A stretch of 64,000 nt of DNA from Flavobacterium praedii (GTDB lineage Bacteria; Bacteroidota; Bacteroidia; Flavobacteriales; Flavobacteriaceae): positions 1,079,001-1,143,000 of the forward strand of contig NZ_CP113948.1 in assembly GCF_026810365.1 (NCBI RefSeq), in the 5' to 3' direction. This document shows positions 1 to 8,291 of this stretch, piece by piece. Under the pieces are notes generated by a model. It was given only the letters and a program-made list of their open reading frames with translations, was not told the origin of the DNA and made no database searches. A program made the position numbers and the translations under genes. Position 1 is the stretch's first letter. Every line of letters starts with the position of its first letter.

Positions 1-432
1 TTTTAAATAAGGCTCTTCAGAAACTACTTCGGTAATTTCAAAACGCTTTTTTCCTTGCAGAATTACGGTTACATTTCCGTCGGGCATTTTTAAAACCCTT
101 AAAATACGTGCAACAGTTCCTATTTTATGGATATCATCTTTTGACGGATCTTCATCTTCTTCATTAATTTGAGCAACAACTCCAATAACTTTTCCTGCAG
201 CATTGGCATCGTTGATCAATTTAATTGATTTATCTCTTCCTGCAGAAATTGGAATGACAACTCCAGGGAATAATACGGTATTTCGTAAAGGTAAAATTGG
301 CAAAGAATCGGGTAATTCTTCATTGTTCATCTCCTCTTCGTCTTCTGGAGTCAATAATGGAATTAATTCTGCTTCAGAATCAAATTCTTGAAGTGACAGA
401 TTGTCAATGGTAAGTATTTTATGATTTGACAT
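1..432 (-). CDS. lon: Lon protease, N-terminal part (runs off window)
   Basis: The 144 codons present start at an ATG at 432 and read off the left edge. The translation begins MSNHKILTIDNLSLQEF and continues with an acidic stretch, then LPILPLRNTVLFPGVVIPI. That is the hallmark opening of the Lon substrate-binding (LAN) domain of the ATP-dependent Lon protease. The visible part ends inside that domain (RFEITEVVSEEPYL), so the AAA+ and Ser-Lys protease domains lie outside the window. Lon degrades misfolded and regulatory proteins in the cytoplasm. The acidic N-terminal extension of about 45 residues is typical of Bacteroidota Lon. A TATATTTG box lies 46 bp upstream. Confidence 0.9.
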   Translation of the reverse strand, partial: MSNHKILTIDNLSLQEFDSEAELIPLLTPEDEEEMNNEELPDSLPILPLRNTVLFPGVVIPISAGRDKSIKLINDANAAGKVIGVVAQINEEDEDPSKDDIHKIGTVARILRVLKMPDGNVTVILQGKKRFEITEVVSEEPYLK

Positions 433-477
433 AGTATTATTTAAGTCTTTTTGTCATTAATTTTCTAAATCGGAACA

Positions 478-485
478 CAAATATA
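478..485 (-). promoter_or_regulatory. -7 box for lon
   Basis: CAAATATA on the plus strand reads TATATTTG on the minus strand, a match to the Bacteroidota -7 consensus TAnnTTTG, 46 bp before the lon ATG. A clear -33 TTTG is not seen at the expected distance, so only the -7 element is supported. Confidence 0.5.
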
Positions 486-620
486 AGGTAACATATCAAT
501 ATTCGATACTAATATTGATGCATAAACACATTATAATATTGCAGTGATTAATAAGGCAATCATTATGCCAAATCAATTTTGTTGCTATTTAAATTAAAGT
601 ACTTTTCAATTTTAAAGGTA

Positions 621-645
621 AAAAATCCGCACTAAGGCGGATTTT
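621..645 (-). terminator. Rho-independent terminator after the 665-1597 lipoprotein gene
   Basis: Perfect 9-bp stem AAAATCCGC / GCGGATTTT (622-630 with 637-645) with a 6-nt loop. On the minus strand it is followed by a T-run. It sits 20 bp past the stop codon of the lipoprotein gene. Confidence 0.8.
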
Positions 646-664
646 AAATAAAAAAAAGATCAAA

Positions 665-1597
665 TTAATAGGAAACACTAAAAGCTCCATCTGTAACAGT
701 ATAGGTTGCTGTAGCAAAAAGAGAAGTATATTTTGTAGTGAAAGTACCCTTAATTATTCTCTTTGCTGTATCATGACTCGTAATTACAACAGAGCCTGCG
801 CCTGTGAAATTTCCAGTAGCAGTCATGTCTTTACTATATTGAAAAATATAATCCATTCCATACGCGTCAACTGCGTAAGTCCCTTGTTTTATTGTACTTG
901 GTAAAGATATTCCAAGAGTCTCAACACTTCCTTTTCTTGCAGATATAGATATTCTACCGCTTTGTAAAATGGCAAATATGTTAGTAGGCACAAAGGCTAC
1001 TCCATCTAGTTTTGCTGAAAAAGTATTTGAAGTTGGTGTAGGTGTTGGTGTTACTACATCAGCTGCAAACGAAATATTTGTAAAAGAACCCTTTGTGAAT
1101 TTTTTTGTTTCTCCTTTGCCATTATTGCCCATGAAATCAATTCCTGTAAATTCAAATGTACCAGATATTTTCTTTGTAACATTATCAATAGATAAAATTG
1201 TCAAAACTCCAGTATCTGTATAATTTAAAATTCCATCAGCGACCTCTTTAGGCACACATATATATGCATTTGCACCTCCAGCTGGAGTATAAACCAAAAC
1301 TAAAGGTTCGTCTATATTGCTAAAATTTTTCCATGTATAAGTTCCCACTTTATTCGTTGGCAAAGTAATTTGGATAAAATCTCCATTTGGTGCTCTAAGT
1401 CCTGTTATTGAAATATATGTTTCATTTACGATTGCTTGAACTGCTGTTGAAACAAAAGTTTTTCCATCAAAATCAACTTTTAGAGTACCATTTTCTACCA
1501 CAGATACACTATCATCAACACTCTCGTCTTTACTACAAGAATTTAAACTTAAAACCAAAACTAAAAGGGATACAAATAAAATACTAAATTTTTTCAT
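665..1597 (-). CDS. Secreted lipoprotein with two DUF6252-like repeats
   Basis: 310 aa. A lipoprotein signal peptide is visible, with a hydrophobic stretch at residues 4-18 and lipobox LNSC with Cys21, so it is probably anchored in the envelope. The mature part holds two copies of the same unit: residues about 37-170 (starting GTLKVDFDGKTFV) and about 195-310 (starting NTFSAKLDGVAFV). A PTPTPTPTS linker near residue 185 separates them. Each unit has the ISITG/ISISA, ITLP/ISLP and KxGTYxW/KQGTYAV pattern of DUF6252-like Flavobacteriia proteins. The family has no known function and no catalytic motif is seen. It is a single gene with its own terminator. The lipoprotein call is secure; the family assignment is by recall. 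Confidence 0.8.
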   Translation of the reverse strand: MKKFSILFVSLLVLVLSLNSCSKDESVDDSVSVVENGTLKVDFDGKTFVSTAVQAIVNETYISITGLRAPNGDFIQITLPTNKVGTYTWKNFSNIDEPLVLVYTPAGGANAYICVPKEVADGILNYTDTGVLTILSIDNVTKKISGTFEFTGIDFMGNNGKGETKKFTKGSFTNISFAADVVTPTPTPTSNTFSAKLDGVAFVPTNIFAILQSGRISISARKGSVETLGISLPSTIKQGTYAVDAYGMDYIFQYSKDMTATGNFTGAGSVVITSHDTAKRIIKGTFTTKYTSLFATATYTVTDGAFSVSY

Positions 1598-1745
1598 TGA
1601 ATTAAATTTTTTAAATTAAAATGTAAATTTACTACATTTTTAATTTAAAAATGTTTTTTATTTGTAAATTTCTTATTAAAATTATATATAAAAAAAATTA
1701 AACAAGAAAAATTATTAGTTAAAGACAAATATCTTATAAGATTTT

Positions 1746-3047
1746 CTATTTCAAAGTATTTGTTTTGGGAACCTTATTTAATAGAAATACGCCAATTATA
1801 AAAAAGACAGCCAATAACACGATAGCAAGTCTTGGACTTCCGGTAATTTGATCGATAGCACCATAAACACACATTCCGATTACAATACCAATTTTCTCAG
1901 TAACATCATAGAAGCTGAAAAAGGAAGCAGTATCCTCGGTTTCTGGTAAAAATTTAGAGTAAGTAGAACGAGATAAGGCTTGTATACCACCCATTACAAA
2001 TCCAACCAATGCAGCCATAATATAGAATTGAATTGGTGTGACAATAAAATATGCTGCCGAACAAAGCAAAACCCAAAAGCAATTGATCGCAATCAATGTT
2101 GGAATGTTTCCATATTTAGCAGAAGCTTTTGACGTTAAAATTGCTCCAACCACAGCAATGATTTGGATTAATAAAATACATATTATCAATCCAGTTTGAC
2201 TTTGACTAGGAGATTCCCAAGTTATTTCTTGAGAACCAAAATAAGTAGCAATTAACATTACGGTTTGTACGGCCATACTGTAAACAAAAAAACTAAATAA
2301 ATATCTTTTTAATGGAATATTTGTTTCTAATTGTCTCCAAACTTTTTTTAATTCTTTGAAACCATTTAAAACGACTGCTTTTGTTACTTTTCGATCAGTA
2401 TTTTTATTTCCTTTTGGTAAAAAATAATAGGTGTATTGACTAAAAATAATCCACCAAATTCCTACCATAATAAATGAATATCTCATTGCAGCTATTTTTT
2501 CTGAATCTTTAGCACCAAGAACCATTATTAAACTCGCAACTAGCAAAATAACACTGCCAATATACCCTAAAGAATAGCCTTTGGCACTTACCGCATCTTG
2601 TTGTTCATTGAAAGCGATGTCTGGCAGATAAGAGTTATAAAACACCAAACTTCCCCAAAAACCGATTAAACCCAAAAAGTAAAATAATAAACCAACATAA
2701 ATATTATCCAAACTAAACCAGTTCAATCCTATACATGATAATGCTCCTAAATAGCAAAAGAATTTCATGAATGATTTTTTATTGCCTACATAATCGGCAA
2801 TTCCCGATAATAATGGTGAAATAATGGCTACAACCAAAAAAGCCGCTGCAGTAACAAAACTAATTAATGCGGAGTTTTTTAAACTCATTCCAAAAACAGT
2901 TATGTAATGATCTCTATCGGCAAATAAAGATTCATAAAAAATTGGAAAAATAGCTGAAGAAATTACTAATGGATAAACAGAATTTGCCCAATCATAAAAA
3001 GCCCATGCATTTAATAATTTTTTGCTTCCTTTTGCTAAATCTGCCAT
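1746..3047 (-). CDS. MFS transporter, UMF1 family
   Basis: 433 aa, strongly hydrophobic, with about 12 membrane segments. The opening NAWAFYDWANSVYPLVISS and the later QALSRSTYSKFLPE are hallmarks of the UMF1 (Atg22-like) branch of the major facilitator superfamily. Bacterial members are inner-membrane permeases of unproved substrate; the eukaryotic relatives export amino acids from the vacuole. The start ATG at 3047 gives the conserved N-terminus (MADLAKGSKKLLNAWAFYDWANS). It appears monocistronic: the M48 gene upstream ends in its own terminator. Confidence 0.88.
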   Translation of the reverse strand: MADLAKGSKKLLNAWAFYDWANSVYPLVISSAIFPIFYESLFADRDHYITVFGMSLKNSALISFVTAAAFLVVAIISPLLSGIADYVGNKKSFMKFFCYLGALSCIGLNWFSLDNIYVGLLFYFLGLIGFWGSLVFYNSYLPDIAFNEQQDAVSAKGYSLGYIGSVILLVASLIMVLGAKDSEKIAAMRYSFIMVGIWWIIFSQYTYYFLPKGNKNTDRKVTKAVVLNGFKELKKVWRQLETNIPLKRYLFSFFVYSMAVQTVMLIATYFGSQEITWESPSQSQTGLIICILLIQIIAVVGAILTSKASAKYGNIPTLIAINCFWVLLCSAAYFIVTPIQFYIMAALVGFVMGGIQALSRSTYSKFLPETEDTASFFSFYDVTEKIGIVIGMCVYGAIDQITGSPRLAIVLLAVFFIIGVFLLNKVPKTNTLK

Positions 3048-3173
3048 ATTAATTAGTTTTTTATATTCGCGAATTTATTTATTTTTTTGGTGGAATGACA
3101 ATAAATAATGCTTTTTCATATATTATTTTTTCAATAATACATTATTACTATTATTGTGTTTAAGAGGATTCAT

Positions 3174-3204
3174 AAAAAAAGCTATTCCTAAAAAAGAATA
3201 GCTT
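3174..3204 (-). terminator. Terminator after the M48 protease gene
   Basis: Stem AAGCTATTC / GAATAGCTT (3179-3187 with 3196-3204) followed on the minus strand by seven T residues. It lies 37 bp beyond the stop codon of the M48 gene. Confidence 0.8.
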
Positions 3205-3240
3205 GAATCGTTCAAAAAAATATTTAATAACAGTTGATCG

Positions 3241-4053
3241 TTATTTATAAAAAGCATTTACTTTTGTAGCAGCTGCTATTGCTTCTGGAATTAAAGCTTG
3301 TAAATTAGCCATTCTTGTAGCATCTGAAGGGTGTGTACTAAGAAATTCAGGAGGCGATTGTCCTCCAGACTTTGTAGCCATTCTTTGCCAAAACACAATA
3401 GCTTCATCTGGATTATAACCCGCAATTGCCATTAAAGTAAGTCCTATTTTATCAGCTTCGCTTTCATGATTTCTGCTAAAAGGAAGCATTACTCCTACTT
3501 CAGAACCTAAACCATAATATTGTTGCCACATTTGCTGTTTCTCGGCACTTTGTTGACCTGTAGCAACAGCCACTCCTACTGCGCCCAATTCTTGTAACTG
3601 AGAGGCACTCATCCTTTGTGCGCCATGATTTGCCAATGCATGTGAAACCTCATGTCCTATAACGGTTGCTAAACCAGCTTCATCTTTAGTTATTGCTAAA
3701 ATCCCTGAATACACAACAATTTTTCCTCCAGGCATACACCAAGCATTAACTTCTTTATTATCAATTAATTTATATTCCCATTGGTACCCATTCAAATAAC
3801 TAGTTTGTCCCAGATAGGCCAAATATTTTTCAGCGGCTTTTTTAATCTTTAGTCCAACTGTTTCAACCCTTTGCGCATCAACTGTTCCTAAAATTATTTT
3901 ATTCTCCTTCAAAAAAGTTCCATATTGTTGAAACGAAGAAGGAAATAATTCGCTGTTTGAAACAAAATTAAGTTGTTTCTTTCCTGTAATCGGATTAGTA
4001 GCACAAGAATAACTTAGCCCGATAATGACTATTATTAATAAATACTTTTTCAT
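3241..4053 (-). CDS. M48 family metalloprotease, lipoprotein
   Basis: 270 aa. The signal peptide ends in lipobox LSYSC (Cys17), so the protein is probably lipid-anchored in the periplasm. The zinc motif HEVSH is at residues 134-138, and the distal glutamate lies in HESEADKIGL near residue 197, the standard arrangement of M48 (Oma1/BepA-like) peptidases. BepA-type enzymes take part in outer-membrane protein quality control; that role here is inferred from the family. The length fits the short single-domain form without TPR repeats. The gene stands alone with its own terminator. Confidence 0.9.
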   Translation of the reverse strand: MKKYLLIIVIIGLSYSCATNPITGKKQLNFVSNSELFPSSFQQYGTFLKENKIILGTVDAQRVETVGLKIKKAAEKYLAYLGQTSYLNGYQWEYKLIDNKEVNAWCMPGGKIVVYSGILAITKDEAGLATVIGHEVSHALANHGAQRMSASQLQELGAVGVAVATGQQSAEKQQMWQQYYGLGSEVGVMLPFSRNHESEADKIGLTLMAIAGYNPDEAIVFWQRMATKSGGQSPPEFLSTHPSDATRMANLQALIPEAIAAATKVNAFYK

Positions 4054-4639
4054 GATGTCGTCATTTAATGTTAGTACAAAAATGCAACTTTTATGTTTTT
4101 AATATTTACATAATTAATATCAAAAGTATCAACTTTAGTATAAAGGATGTGAACCAAGTATAAGATTTTTGAAAATTTAAATATTCAGTAAAAAAACAAT
4201 AATATTTTATTTTAAACCCTTTGGGTACATTTTTTTTAAACCCTTAGAAACAAAAATTTTCTAAGCTCAAAAAAGAAACTTTTCACTTATTTGGAACACA
4301 TATAGTGCTCTATGTGAAAGGCATATTTTTTTTTTTGATATTCTTTTCTTAAATAAAGTCTATGTTCTATGTGTTTTATAAAAATTTTATGGATTACACC
4401 CAACGAGTTATTTTAAGTCTTTTTGAATCAACCAAGAATCTGTATTAGATATTGTTACTAAGCTTAATTATTCAATTATGGCAAGATCTCACGGACTATT
4501 GTTGACCAAGGAATACTTTTTCCTTTCGATTTTAAAAAAGGAGTAAGTTTTTGGTTTTGAAGAAGAATTCAGATGCAGTTTATTTCTGATGCGGATTCTG
4601 GGTTTAGTTTAATTTCTTGGGATGCATTAAAAATAAAAA
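4054..4639. other. Intergenic stretch without a recognisable gene
   Basis: About 590 bp of AT-rich DNA between the M48 gene and glgB. It contains CTATGTG-rich text (about 4299-4375). It also has an open stretch without an intact gene around 4430-4650, where short readable fragments (INQESVLDIVTKLNY and, later, MQFISDADSGFSLISWDALK) could be relics of a lost gene. No start, ribosome site or family match supports a living CDS. The hairpin at its right end belongs to glgB. Confidence 0.5.
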
Positions 4640-4686
4640 CCTATTGAATAAATACTAACCGTAAAATTAATATTTCATTCAATAGG
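4640..4686 (-). terminator. Terminator after glgB
   Basis: Ten-bp inverted repeat CCTATTGAAT / ATTCAATAGG (4640-4649 with 4677-4686), 25 bp past the glgB stop. On the minus strand it runs into GTTTTTATTTTT. The 27-nt loop is long, so strength is uncertain. Confidence 0.6.
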
Positions 4687-4711
4687 TGTTTTTTTTATTT
4701 CAATTATAAAA

Positions 4712-6619
4712 CTAAGATATTTTGAATACTGTAACACTTAATGGAGGGAGTAATAAAGCTGTAGAATATTCTTTTCCATCATAAGGATTAGTTTCAATGC
4801 TTATTTTTTTAGTGTTTTTTACACCACTACCTCCAAAAACAGTATCATCACTATTGAATATTTCTACTAGTTTACCTGTTTTTGGCAAACCTATTCTATA
4901 ATTTTCACGAACTACTGGGGTGAAATTTAGCACTATAATCAAATCATCTTTAGGATTGTTTCCTTTTCGAATAAAAGACATTACTGCATTCTCATGATCT
5001 GAATAGTTAATCCATTCAAATCCTTCTTGACTAAATTGTTTTTCGTGTAATGCAGGTTCCGTTTTGTATAATTCATTTAGTTTGGTTATCACTAATTTTA
5101 TACCGTTGTGAAATGGGTATTGTAATAAATGCCAATCCAAACTACTTTCGAAATTCCATTCACTGCTTTGTCCAAATTCTGCTCCCATAAACAATAATTT
5201 GGTTCCAGGATGTGTAAACATATAACCATAAAGTAAACGAAGATTTGCAAATTTTTGCCATTCGTCTCCAGGCATTCTTCCTAGAATAGATTTTTTGCCG
5301 TACACCACTTCGTCATGTGAAAGCGGCAACATAAAATTTTCAGTATAGGTATAGGTCATTGAAAATGTCAAATCATTTTGATGGTATTTTCTATAAATTG
5401 TTTCTTTTTGAAAATATTGCAAAGTATCGTGCATCCAACCCATCATCCATTTCATTCCAAAACCCAAACCTCCAATAAAGGTTGGTCTTGAAACCATAGG
5501 GAAAGAGGTACTTTCTTCAGCAATTGTTTGAACGCCTTCATAATTGGTATAAACAGCTTCGTTGAAATCCTTTAAAAAGCTGATAGTATCTAGATTTTCT
5601 CTTCCTCCATAAATATTAGGTTCCCACTCCCCTTCTTCTCTGGAATAATCCAAATATAACATTGAAGCAACAGCATCTACTCTTAAACCATCAACATGAT
5701 AATGTTGTAACCAAAATAAAGCATTACTGATTAAGAACGAACGCACTTCATTTCGTCCATAATTAAAAACCAAACTTTTCCAATCGGGATGATATCCTTT
5801 TCTACGATCGGGATGTTCAAACAAATTAGAACCATCAAAAAAGCCTAAACCATGAGCGTCATCTGGAAAATGCGATGGAACCCAATCCAGAATAACTCCA
5901 ATACCCGCTTCGTGTAATTTATCTACCAGAACCATAAATTCTTGAGGTGTTCCAAATCTAGAAGTGGGTGCAAAATAACCTATTAGTTGATATCCCCAAG
6001 AAGGATCGTACGGATATTCCATTACAGGCATAAACTCTACGTGAGTAAATCCTGTTTCTTTTACATATTTAACCAATTCATCTGCTAGTTCTAGATAAGT
6101 TAAGAATCGGTTTTCATCTCCTTTTCTTTTCCAAGATCCCAAATGCACTTCGTAAACCGAATATGGTTTGTCTAAGTCATTGTGCTCCTTACGGTTTTTC
6201 ATCCATTTAGCATCTTTCCATTTGTAGTCAAGATCCCAAATTACTGAAGCCGTGTGAGGTGGTTTTTCACAATAAAAAGCAAATGGATCTGCTTTTTCGG
6301 TTATAATACCATTATTGCTAGATTGGATTTTGTATTTATATGTAGTTCCTGCTTCTAATCCTGGAATGAAACCTTCCCAAATACCAGATGAATCCCAACG
6401 CACTTGCAATTGATGCTCGCCTTGAATCCAATAATTAAAATCGCCAATAACAGAAACCGTTCTTGCCGAAGGTGCCCATACTGCAAAATAAACCCCTTTT
6501 ACACCATCAACTTCAATAAGATGTGCACCAAGTTTTTCATAAAGTCTAAAATGTTTTCCTGCTTTGAATAAATCAATATCAAAATCGGTAAAAAGGGAAT
6601 AGGTTTGTACTTTGTTCAT
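4712..6619 (-). CDS. glgB: 1,4-alpha-glucan branching enzyme
   Basis: 635 aa, GH13 family. An N-terminal CBM48 domain (about residues 30-130, with GVYFAVWAPSARTVSVIGDFN) precedes the GH13 barrel. Barrel motifs are VYEVHLGSWKR, DWVPSHF, GLRVDAVASMLYLDY (nucleophile Asp), IAEESTSFP (acid Glu) and LPLSHDEVVYGK. All are diagnostic of GlgB, which adds alpha-1,6 branches to linear glucan in the cytoplasm. It is the last gene of the unit glgE-mak-glgB. The start at 6619 lies 43 bp after the mak stop. Confidence 0.96.
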   Translation of the reverse strand: MNKVQTYSLFTDFDIDLFKAGKHFRLYEKLGAHLIEVDGVKGVYFAVWAPSARTVSVIGDFNYWIQGEHQLQVRWDSSGIWEGFIPGLEAGTTYKYKIQSSNNGIITEKADPFAFYCEKPPHTASVIWDLDYKWKDAKWMKNRKEHNDLDKPYSVYEVHLGSWKRKGDENRFLTYLELADELVKYVKETGFTHVEFMPVMEYPYDPSWGYQLIGYFAPTSRFGTPQEFMVLVDKLHEAGIGVILDWVPSHFPDDAHGLGFFDGSNLFEHPDRRKGYHPDWKSLVFNYGRNEVRSFLISNALFWLQHYHVDGLRVDAVASMLYLDYSREEGEWEPNIYGGRENLDTISFLKDFNEAVYTNYEGVQTIAEESTSFPMVSRPTFIGGLGFGMKWMMGWMHDTLQYFQKETIYRKYHQNDLTFSMTYTYTENFMLPLSHDEVVYGKKSILGRMPGDEWQKFANLRLLYGYMFTHPGTKLLFMGAEFGQSSEWNFESSLDWHLLQYPFHNGIKLVITKLNELYKTEPALHEKQFSQEGFEWINYSDHENAVMSFIRKGNNPKDDLIIVLNFTPVVRENYRIGLPKTGKLVEIFNSDDTVFGGSGVKNTKKISIETNPYDGKEYSTALLLPPLSVTVFKIS

Positions 6620-6662
6620 TTCTATTTTTTATTTTTTTGTTGAAATTGTTTTCAACTAATTT

Positions 6663-8291
6663 TTATTTAAAATTCATAATACTGGCAATTCCTGTTAATG
6701 GAATTACAGACCATCGAGGTCTAGAATTTAACTCATAACCTAATTCATATATTGCTTTTTCCAAAAGACAGTATTTTAATAAAAAATCAATTTCTTTTTT
6801 ATATCCAATATTAAGATTTCCACCTTGAGCCACTTCGGTATAGGTATTCAGAAATACTCCTACAAAATATTTATATAATATTTCTCCGGCTTGAAAAAGT
6901 TCTTCTTGTTCAAATGGATATTTATCTTTATTATTAAATATACTGGCATATATAGAATAATGAAACGAACGAAACATTCCAGCAACATCTTTTAATGGTG
7001 GCTGTTTTACTTTTCGATCTCTAATGGTACTTTCTGGTTCTCCTTCAAAATCAAGTATAAAAAAATCATCTCCGCATACTAAAACTTGGCCTAAATGATA
7101 ATCACCATGAATTCGGATGCGTTCAGATTTCATTTGTGTCCAATCAAAATCAAGGAATGCTTTTCTAATTTCTTTCTTATGATCTAAAAACTGATTGGCT
7201 AATTCTAACGTTAAACCATCTAATTTATGCAAATTATTTTCTAAAATATTCAATCTATTTTGAAACTGATAGGTTAATCTATTTTTTAACCAAACGGAAT
7301 AATCTCCATTATAAGTTAATGGAGTAAAAGCAGTTTCGTAAATATCGCTTCCTAAAGCAATATGCATTTCGGCGGTTCTTGTTGCCAAAGTTTGAATTTT
7401 TAAAAAGATACTTAAACCTGCCCAGTCAATAATTTCATGGGGAACATCGCTTAATTTTAATCTTTTGAATAATTCAATTTGTGGAAGGTTTTTGATAGAA
7501 ATCTTTTTGTTTTTTAAATTATCAAATATACGATCTACTTCTTCGAGCATATATTTCCAAGCATCTCCTTGATTGGGAACCAATTCTTGCATTAAACCAA
7601 GTGTTATATTTCCATCCGATGAAACGATACTTATACTTCCAGTGTAAGCAGGCGAATGTTTGAAATTCATTCTTTCGGTAAGAAATCGACTTATTTCATA
7701 ATCGGGATTCATACTAATATAGATTCTTCTGAAAATTTTAAGAACCAAATTATCGTTATAAACAATGGATGTATTACTTTGTTCTACACCCATAAAATGA
7801 GATGAAATATATTCTTTAGAGTGTAATGCTTTTCCTTTGTGAAAGGTAACCTTTGACTCTTCATTTTTTTTGGAATGGATAATTTTATCAAAAAGTAATC
7901 TTCTAAAATCTTCTTGGTGCAATGCATCAACAAGGTATCCTTCCTGCTCGTTCATTTTTACAGGAGCGATAACAGTATTTGTATCTAAATCTTCTTCAGA
8001 CATGAAAGCCAATGGCATAAAATAGTGTTGATAAAATGCTTCTTTAAAATTAACTTCTAATAAAACTCCATAATAGGTATTCCCAGAAGATTCAAGTTTA
8101 AAATAATGTACAACTTCAATATATTTTAATGTACTCGCTTTGCCTCCATACCATCTTTTATTGATAATATAATTTTCTAGAATATCAGATGCGAAAATTT
8201 TCACAAAACTTTCATCTTCAAATGCATCTTTCCAATCTATATTAAAAACTAAAGGATTTTGATATTCGGCTTCGTTAATTTTGTCAACCAT
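6663..8291 (-). CDS. mak: Maltokinase (GlgE pathway)
   Basis: 542 aa, longer than actinobacterial Mak (about 450). The N-terminal cap has INKRWYGGK, equivalent to the RWF(A/G)GK start of maltokinases. The kinase core has HGDYHLGQVL followed by FILDFEGEP, the aminoglycoside-phosphotransferase-like catalytic and metal-binding motifs of Mak. The reaction is ATP-dependent phosphorylation of maltose to maltose 1-phosphate, the donor used by GlgE. Its ATG overlaps the glgE stop by one base (TAATG), which indicates translational coupling. No trehalose synthase (TreS) domain is fused to it. Confidence 0.88.
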   Translation of the reverse strand: MVDKINEAEYQNPLVFNIDWKDAFEDESFVKIFASDILENYIINKRWYGGKASTLKYIEVVHYFKLESSGNTYYGVLLEVNFKEAFYQHYFMPLAFMSEEDLDTNTVIAPVKMNEQEGYLVDALHQEDFRRLLFDKIIHSKKNEESKVTFHKGKALHSKEYISSHFMGVEQSNTSIVYNDNLVLKIFRRIYISMNPDYEISRFLTERMNFKHSPAYTGSISIVSSDGNITLGLMQELVPNQGDAWKYMLEEVDRIFDNLKNKKISIKNLPQIELFKRLKLSDVPHEIIDWAGLSIFLKIQTLATRTAEMHIALGSDIYETAFTPLTYNGDYSVWLKNRLTYQFQNRLNILENNLHKLDGLTLELANQFLDHKKEIRKAFLDFDWTQMKSERIRIHGDYHLGQVLVCGDDFFILDFEGEPESTIRDRKVKQPPLKDVAGMFRSFHYSIYASIFNNKDKYPFEQEELFQAGEILYKYFVGVFLNTYTEVAQGGNLNIGYKKEIDFLLKYCLLEKAIYELGYELNSRPRWSVIPLTGIASIMNFK

